A stretch of 64,000 nt of DNA, taken from contig OZ038423.1 in the NCBI GenBank assembly GCA_964036155.1, positions 48,933,249 to 48,997,248 of the forward strand, given 5' to 3'. Origin of the DNA: Diploscapter coronatus (lineage: Eukaryota; Nematoda; Chromadorea; Rhabditida; Rhabditidae). Position numbers and translations under genes: made by a program. The notes below the pieces were generated by a model. It saw only the letters and a program-made list of their open reading frames with translations, was not told the origin of the DNA and searched no databases. Positions 56,201-64,000 of this stretch are shown here, one piece after another. The first letter of the stretch is position 1; every line of letters begins with the position of its first letter.

Positions 56201-57406
56201 ACAAATTAAATTTTTATACACTTTAACTGTAGCTTTTAAAATCCCGCATTTTACCTTGAAACATACGAGAAGGACGCCGATTAGAAAGGCCGAGTCGGCA
56301 GTCGTCAGAACGATCAAATAGACGTTGGCATTTACCTAAACGTTCCAATTCAATTGCTAAATACAGATCTAAATTTAGCCGTTTAGGGAGCTTTGCATCT
56401 TCGTTTATCCTGTAGATAACTTTTTTGAATTGAAATTAAACATGTAGGTTAGAGATGTATGCCTAACTTTTTCTAAACAAAATATGAGAAAAAATCTAGC
56501 AGAATAGTTCATATCTAATTTTCCATATGTATTTGGTCATTTTTTGTCGTCTTTATTTTTCGACTTGCTGAAATTTTTCCAGAAACTCACTCCCGTAATC
56601 CCATTTTGCAATAAAATCTGCATAATGTTCCCTAACCCCCTACATTTCCGCATGATAAAATCGGATTCCAAGACACTTTCTCCCTCTTAATTTCATTATG
56701 TTGCAAAATAAATCATGTGTTTTGTTTTTCAAGATCGCATCCAAATACTGACATGTTACTAGTCATCCGAAAATAACTAATCTCAGAAATACTCATCGTA
56801 TTTTGAGAGTAAATAAACTCAATAACGCGCATAAGTGCGGTGGGGACTTTATTAGGATTATTATAGCCTATTCCAATAATGAGGTGGATGGAGATTCTTA
56901 GAATTCTTAGCTTGAAAACGCCGTCTTTTTATGTTACGTGGTATAAAACTCTAGTCATTATTTTGATCGGAAAATAATGTAAAGTCTTCATCTTTGAGCT
57001 GTACATATAATTTAATATTTCCCAGACTTATACCAATAATTATTATGTAAAATAGAGCGAATCTAAATTGTCTAGGTTCAAAAGATATGCTCAGCATAAA
57101 AAAGCAAAGTTTCAAAATTGGTTTTAAATAATTGGATTCTAGAAATACTGCCACGAAAAATCTATTTTAGATGCAATTTAAATGTAAAGAATAGTTTTAC
57201 GAAGATTAAAATTTCAATAAAATTGCAAAAATATTAAAACCACCTACCGTCCTAAGTCTGGAATGGAATATCGTAACCAGTGATATGACATTTCCAGAAA
57301 GTCCAAGCATAGCAATAGACAATAAGATGTAAATGTAGTAGGATGATCCAGAATCTTCCATCAATTCTTCTGTTTGTAAAGTTGGATTTACTACGGTCTC
57401 ATTCAT
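53231..57406 (-). CDS. Class A neuropeptide-type G-protein-coupled receptor
   Basis: Nine exons (high to low): 57406-57248, 56335-56255, 55453-55316, 55116-54976, 54930-54768, 54450-54293, 53961-53888, 53772-53697, 53404-53231; 387 aa. N-terminus with NET (N-glycosylation) and acidic residues. TM1 has IAMLGLSGNVISLVTIF with the conserved GN, TM2 LIVLTTADSAFLIGVLLV with the conserved D; TM3 ends ALTIERYLAIVHPLR (ERY at 113-115). C89 and C165 are placed for the family's extracellular disulfide. TM6 is ILWVMPLVFVILNTPFYV, TM7 LYLNSAIDVLIYAFSS (NSAIDVLIY for NPxxY). Helix 8 has NICCPNS, with a likely palmitoylated CC, and the tail is Ser/Arg-rich. All of this fits a peptide receptor of the FMRFamide-like/NPR kind; the ligand cannot be read from sequence. 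The ATG lies 8 nt after TTTTTCAG. A second acceptor at 54451 was chosen because the upstream one brings a stop into frame. Confidence 0.9.
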
Positions 57407-57984
57407 ATCGAATCTGAAAAACAAGTGTAAACAACGACAAATTACGATTAATAAATAAAAATGCGAGTCGGTTTCGGAAAATAATACGACTTCATCGAGA
57501 TCTATAAAAAAAGTGATGTAGACGAACGTTTATAATAGATAAAAAAAAGTAACAAATTAATGAGTTTCAAATATTTACATAACTTTTTCAACAATCGATT
57601 CAAGCATTAAAGATGTCCCGGAGAAAATGTTGGACTAAGTAATGAATTTTAATGAAGAAAACAACGGGATTGGTTGAATAATGATAAAATAAGTTCAAAA
57701 CGTCTCAAAACTTTCTCAGAAATTTATTCTAGTATTGACGACGTATTATAGATAGATCAATGTTTGAGTAATGAAGTCGACTAATAAATATTCTGAGACA
57801 TAGGTCCAATACATTATATCAAGACGAAGAAGAGAAAGGAATGATGAGGAAGCCATTTTCGGTTGCTTGGAGAACTAGAGAAATGTAAATGGCCTTGAAA
57901 CATGAGCTTTCGATTCGGACGATCGAAACCAAATGACACAAAATGTCAACCGACTATGAATTATGAAATTATAAATAAATGATA

Positions 57985-58400
57985 TAATTAGATGTCATAA
58001 GGCAAAAATAGACAGGTAAATATTTGCTACCCACAAAATAGTCACCTGAAATGTAAAAATTTTGAAGTGAATGCCTGACTAGAGTAGATTTTTGATGAAT
58101 TATTCAATTAAAGATATTCTATGACAACATAGAAAGATAAATATTTGTTAAGCGCAAAAATAGAGCCTAAGATGCATGTAGCAATTACTAGGTTAATGTT
58201 TAATAATAGGACGTTATTTTGGGTAAATCGCGAAGTATAAAATAATTAAATGAAAATGGTAAAACATGACATGCATGGTAAAAATAGGTAGGTAAATACT
58301 TTTAATCCGAGAAAATAGTACCCTGAAAAGTAGCAATTAATGAGGTAAATGTTAGACAAAGAATATTTTTGATAAATATTTTTTCACGCAATGATTTTTC
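57985..58400. repeat. Degenerate three-unit tandem repeat upstream of the neuropeptide GPCR
   Basis: Three diverged units share, in order, ATGACA or ATGTCA, AGGTAAATA or AAGATAAATATTTG, GCAAAAATAG or GAAAATAGT, CCTGAAA or CCTAAGA, GTAGCAATTA and GGTAAATG or GGTTAATG. Unit landmarks are at about 58011, 58132 and 58286, so the spacing is uneven (about 121 and 154 bp). Confidence 0.55.
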
Positions 58401-61400
58401 TGAACCACCCAGATAATATTGGGCCAATTTCCTATTTTCCCCAATCACGCTCAGCCAAAAACAATAATTTTTGGTCGAAGAAAATATTCTGACGAAAATC
58501 CCAGGATAATCTGAAATGGATACATTCGTGCAACATTATAATGGAAATAGCTGCAACTAGTGTAGGGCAGCCGTCTTCGGCGACCGGCTAATGTAGAAGA
58601 GAACAGAAAATAGAACAGTGACAGAAAACGGAACGGGTAGTGAGGGAGAACCGAAGTGGTAGTGACAAACACAGAACAATGAGTGACAGAGAACAAGTGA
58701 AAACGTAGGAGAATAACAGATGCAGAATAGAGAAGTCGTATTTCTAATAAAAATTGTCAGAAAACAATTCTTCTCGTTCCGCTCCAACTCGAGTGTTAAT
58801 GACCGACTAATTACCAATTCTCTACCTTTTATACATTTTCAAAGCTCTTCTAATACAGACACACTTTACAAAAGAAAAAAAAAACTAAAAAAGGTGATCT
58901 AGCACGAGAGAAATAATTCATACCTAAAAAATTACTGGTTCAAAGCACTAATGTAGCGTTACGTCTGAAGAGTAAAGGCTAGAAATTCAATAGGATGAGG
59001 GGAGATGATTCGACTAATTTAATTGCACACTGCACTAGGCTGCAAAATATTGCATTCATATATTCTAGAGAGACTAGATAAATATCATCCTCATAATGGA
59101 AAATGAACATGAAGGAATCAATGAATTTTGGCACGTGGTTCTATAAAAAAGGCTCTTAAAAATTTATTAGGCTAATTCATTTTTAAGATCAATGATGTTG
59201 ATAAAGAAAGGCGCATAAGATTTCAGGATAGGTGATAATTGAACTGGTGAGTTTTCAAAGAATCGTAATTGAATTGAATAGGACAAAAATCAATGATTTT
59301 GATACGTATTCATTTTAAAAATTCCTCTGGTAATAATTATCCATGCATTTGCGAGAGATAGGAGATGGAACACACAAATTGAATTAGGACTAACCACATC
59401 TTTGGGAGCATCTCATATCTATTCGTAAGATAAATAATTGCATACGAGTATGATTCAGAGAATATTGCAGTGGATAATTTTTTAGTAAATCTGAGAGAGC
59501 GAAAATACCAATTTTTGAGTTCTTTAAGATTGGTTGAGATACAGTTTCCAATGATAGAACTATCATTTTATAGTTTTCTTTTAGAACTTCTAAAAATTTT
59601 TAGAATAATCTTAAATTTGAAATAAAAACTCTCTTCAGACATCCAATTTCGAATGAAGACACCACGAAATAATTATGCAGATCGAATTAGTACAAATTTC
59701 AACGACACGAAAATTCAATGCATTTGCAGAATTAAGTTTGAAGTTTGAGAATTCTTTAAATTGCAGGCGTTCAAAGTATTTGTGTTATTTTAAACAAAAG
59801 GAAATGGTCGAGCATTTACTTTGATGGCTTTTATTGATCAGAAATTAAACGATGCGCGTGTCAATATTTTTCAGGTAATTTAAATTTAGATTTTAAAAAA
59901 TCAAAGTGAGTTATTTTCAGGATTATTATAGATGGGTGAAAAAGTATCAATAATTTGTTAAAAAAAAGAATAATAATAACAATACTAATATTGCAAGCTT
60001 CATTTTTATAATTTTGCAGTATGTAAATGAGTAGGGCTCATTCTTGCATAACTTCCTCATTTTCTGACCCTCATAATTTTTCCTACTCAACAATAACATT
60101 TTCCGTCTTTATGATATTTTTTTCTTTTCATAAGTTATTGGTCTTTAACGTCACATTTTCTGAGTTTTCCTCATTTTTGAGCATATCAGAAGATGTTGAA
60201 GTCGAAAAACACTCGTCGCAAGTTTCCGGAAAATCGGTGATTCGAACGAAAATGGGCTAGTGAATTTGTCAGAAACAGACGAGGAAATATTTAGTGCATG
60301 AATATGATAAGGAAAAATGATGAGAAGTGCATGAACTTAATGGAAAGATTGTCAAATGGTGAAAATGGGGAAAATTTAGGGCACCCAAAATAAATATGAT
60401 CCTAATGCAAAAACATGAAATACCAAACGGGGTTCATTTTTGACGTGAAGTGTAGTGGTTCTTGACTTCATAAAAATTTACAATAACTGCGTAAAAATCA
60501 CTTTCCTTTTCATATTGAGAAATTAAAGGATGTAATCAATTTGAAAAAATCATGCCTACTATTTATATTGGAAATCTACATTATAGATATTCATGCTCAT
60601 TGCTTGACAAAAATGAGCAGGAAGCGTTATAATGTATTCGCGTATTTAAATTCTCTAGAAAAAACACGCAGAGACGTTATTTTTAATCCGATTCTTTTGC
60701 TCTCGTAATGCATTTTTCGCGATGTGTAAACGTTAGGTAGATGAAGAGGGGCTTGATTTGGCTAGAGAAAAGGGATGAAGGAGAATAAATAGGGGATATC
60801 CGAGCACATGTCCAGAACATAAACAGGGCTTGGTGCAGAAAGGCCTTAGATGCCCATATAAAGTATTTATGGATGGATGAGTAGAACAAGAGGAGCTCAG
60901 GAATTGCAAATTATATTACTACATTTGAAATGAGGCTAAAGTTTCGAAAGATGATCGAAAAGATCATATTTTTATTAATAAGTTTCAAGAATTTTTAAAT
61001 CGATTATGAAAATATGAAGTTTGATATCTAGATCATTGTGAGAAATAATGGAAATGACAAAATTTTATGGAATCTTTTGAGAATTGACCTGACTATATGT
61101 TTGATTCCTTAGTTCTTTAGGTAAAATTTGCAGTTATATGCAGTGAATTTAATACTTTTGCAATTTTGAAATTTTATCACATGAAAATCGTCCGAAAAAT
61201 ATCAAGCTACAAATCGGACACTTCGAATCGGAAACTACTGCAAACATTTTAAAAACAATAAAACCAAAGACTAAAATTATAGTTTCCAAATCGGCTTTAA
61301 AATTGTATGACATTTCAAATAGATATTAAACTATAGTTCTAAAAGTTATTTGGAGTAGGTACAAACATATCGAAAGATACAAATTTGAATGAGAAATGTC

Positions 61401-62337
61401 TATGTGCAAAATGAGCAAAAATCGCGAAAGTGTCTATGACCTTAAAAATCGCTTTTTGAGTGGAAAAACTGCGAGAATTGACGAGATTGAATTTCCCCGG
61501 AATTTCACTGAAAACGAGCAAAATTGTCGGATTGACTATTTCCTAAGCACGTTTCAGGGCGGGAATTAGGAAGCTTCCGTCAAATCTCATGATTAACGTT
61601 CGTCTTACGGTTAAGAAAATCTCCAAAGTCTTTATTGATCGATAAAAATAGTAAAAGTATCACAATTTTGGATAATACCCGGAGGAAAAACGCGAATTGA
61701 ATTTGTATATCTACCACAGATCGGCAAATATTATAAAAATGCCAATTTTTGGAATACACTAAAATTTTCCCATAAATCTGAAGATAAATATCCTCGAAAT
61801 TCCAGTTCCTTTAAGAATAGTAAATAAGAAACCTAAATTTGGTAACATTCATGACAAACATGAATATATTTTCGTTGAATTGGCCTGATTAGGCGTGGTC
61901 AATAGCTTACATTCGAACATAGAGATAAAAGAATAAACCTCATCATACATTTCAGCATAGTAGATGAAAAATGATTGGAATAATTCATTAGGATGATGAG
62001 AATTTGAACAATGAATTTACGAGTTTTACCAGGAACATGCATGTTGGAGATCTTCGCTGCACACAAAAGAGTAGTGAAAATGGATGAGAAAATGCTTACA
62101 GACGGAATTACAAATGATTGTTTTAACAATTGATCTAGGAATATTTAAATTGTTTGTAGTTGTTCAAATTCGAGATATCCTAATTCAATTTACTGCCGAA
62201 CTAAACCTAAAGAGTTTAAATTCATCCCTGAAAATTAGTGAAACCAACTTGAATAATGAAATTTTGAATAGGGACACTCGTTGCACGCAAGTAACAAAGG
62301 AATGAAAAGTGAAGAAGCTGCTTGTGGAATTATAAAT

Positions 62338-62364
62338 GAGCACTTCACAAAGAATGAAGTGCTC
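62338..62364. repeat. Short perfect hairpin
   Basis: GAGCACTTCA (62338-62347) pairs perfectly with TGAAGTGCTC (62355-62364) around a 7-nt loop CAAAGAA. The flanks do not extend the stem convincingly, so I do not call it a microRNA precursor. Confidence 0.4.
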
Positions 62365-64000
62365 AGACATTGCATTCGAGTTTTTGGGTTCGGTCAGGAT
62401 TTCGTGCCGATCAAAATATTATCAAAGTTCAAATCTTGTTGTCCGAATTATTAGTCCAAAAATTTTGTACCTTTAAAATTCTTACTTAAATATTATAAAA
62501 GCTCCATAAAATTTTTAAAAAAATTAAAAATTTGCGTTTCTATCTAGGAATACGATAAGATTCGTGAAAATCTAAACTTGAACAATGTATTTTGTCACCC
62601 AAAAATGGGATATTCCTATTCTATTGATGAAAGCAGTGATGGTTAATTCAGACTGGAAGTTTATCCTTCGCCGGAAATCCTGGCAATGAAAATGAGGGGA
62701 TCACGGGGGATAAGCCAAATGTGAAAACAAGCGAACGAGTGGATCCACAAGAAGACAAATAAATAGTTTACGTTTAGCTGTCGGTTTAGATTTCGTCACG
62801 AAAATAGGAAAGCCACACCAAACTTGGCGATTAGATTTTGATTTCATAGATGTGAAAATATTGTTCAAAGAAAGTTAGCTAAAATTAGAATTGATTAAGA
62901 ACAGTGAAACGTTGCTGTGTATCATATCAGTCAAATTATAGAAGAATTGCAAAAAACATCAATGAGACGAGTTTCAAGAAAATATGAATAAAAATTGAAA
63001 GTTCGACATTGATGCTCTGAGAACCCATGAGCCATCAGTCAACATAAAAATTCTAAAGTTTAGTAACCAGAATGTATGAGTAAAGACCGCGAAAAATTTG
63101 CGTTTATGTCATCAGGCGACATTTTTCCATGAAACACCAACTCTAAATGCTGCTTTTGATGCATTGATGTGTGTGCATAAAATTGCCTAGAATTATGAAG
63201 CTCGACAATCAAAAGAGTCGGGCAAATACTAAGAAAATGAGCAATTCTGAAAGATCATTATAAAACTAGGAAATTTCAAAAATGTATTTCAAGAAAACCT
63301 ATTTCATAAAAATATTCGAACTTTAACTCCTTTTTCCTATATAATCACATTAAAAACTCAAGAGAGAAGCAGTTTTGAAAGGATCATAATGCGGTTGATG
63401 TATAATTTCGAAATATGTCTAGGAAAATCCACATTATACCAAAATTTGTTATTTAAATTTACCTTCTGTTTCTGCATTCAATAAAAATGATAAAATTTCT
63501 AAATATACACCAAGAACATAGGCGAAAATGCATGGATAAAAGAGCAAACTGTTTCGTTGAAATTTTACAATTTTCCCCTTCATTTTTAGTTTTTTGGATC
63601 TTTTTCATCTCAATTTTGCATATTCTCTCATTCTTGTGCATGCTCATTAGAAGTAGATCTTAATTGTTCCAGGGAAATTTTCGCAAGTGAAGATCAAAAT
63701 TGCCATCCACCAGCATTGATTGTCGAATGTCAGAAATTTTTTTAGAGTTTTTTTTCGAGATGTATAGTAATTTCCATATGACAAAACAGATCAGATAATG
63801 TGGGCTATTAGAAATAATTGCGAGGATTAAGAATGAACGAAAATAATTGAAAAAGTTGAAATTTGAAATAAATTTTGTACACCATGAATTTGAAATTTCA
63901 ATAATTGCTCTTAATGAATCATTAACCTTTGATAATAGATGTTTCAGGGTAAACGTTTTTGAAACATAACTCAGGTACATCTACAAAAAGATCAATAAAA

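Larger units (their letters stand above)
57407..64000. other. 6.6-kb intergenic region to the window end
   Basis: No gene was recognised. It is mostly A-rich on the + strand, with a T-rich patch near 60000-60180. Open frames at 58451-58902, 60027-60260 and 63459-63980 lack splice partners and recognisable motifs. It holds the tandem array at 57985-58400 and a short hairpin at 62338-62364. The part next to 57406 is expected to carry the promoter of the neuropeptide GPCR. Confidence 0.5.

Noticed and set aside
58451..58902. Several overlapping minus-strand hydrophobic frames
   Set aside because: They come from a GA-rich + strand tract (AACAGAAAA repeats) and do not form helices of a known receptor or link to exons.
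62338..62364. Possible microRNA precursor
   Set aside because: The stem is only 10 bp with a 7-nt loop, too short for a pre-miRNA, and the flanks do not pair.

Overview
This is nuclear DNA of a nematode, most likely a free-living rhabditid related to Caenorhabditis. The genes are split into many short exons with small AT-rich introns ending in TTTCAG. The product set is typical of worms: a serpentine chemoreceptor-like protein, a Cys-rich ET-module protein, an ACC-type anion channel and a DYF-6/IFT46 homologue with an X-box. No prokaryotic, phage or CRISPR feature was seen.

I rebuilt eight complete gene models by hand, following reading frame and splice phase across every junction; in each the exon lengths sum to a multiple of three. 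In order they are: (1) kmo-1, kynurenine 3-monooxygenase, 1927-7071 (+), 464 aa; (2) a seven-TM serpentine receptor, 8025-10093 (+), 315 aa; (3) a secreted ET-module protein, 10296-12426 (-), 316 aa, convergent with gene 2; (4) a secreted basic protein of unknown function, 14731-16383 (-), 336 aa; (5) an acetylcholine-gated-chloride-type Cys-loop channel subunit, 22461-25886 (-), 467 aa; (6) an orphan rhodopsin-like GPCR, 44032-47102 (+), 424 aa; (7) dyf-6/IFT46, 48291-52449 (-), 449 or 468 aa depending on first exon, convergent with gene 6; (8) a neuropeptide-type GPCR, 53231-57406 (-), 387 aa. A ninth locus, 33289-34170 (-), looks like a coiled-coil gene carrying one reading-frame break.

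The rest is long intergenic DNA (about 16.4-22.4, 25.9-33.3, 34.2-44.0 and 57.4-64 kb). It holds a four-copy dispersed repeat family, a palindromic element, two short tandem-repeat arrays and a duplicated segment, but no gene I can support. By eye its A/T strand bias follows the strand of the next gene downstream.

The genes do not form one pathway. kmo-1 is tryptophan catabolism. Several of the others (ciliary transport, chemoreceptor, two GPCRs, ligand-gated channel) are what sensory and neural cells of a worm use. The most notable signals are four GC-AG introns among about 77 reconstructed introns, an X-box promoter lying between two alternative first exons of dyf-6, a 17-nt microexon in the channel gene, and a 73-nt hairpin carrying the AATAAA signal directly after the stop codon of gene 8.
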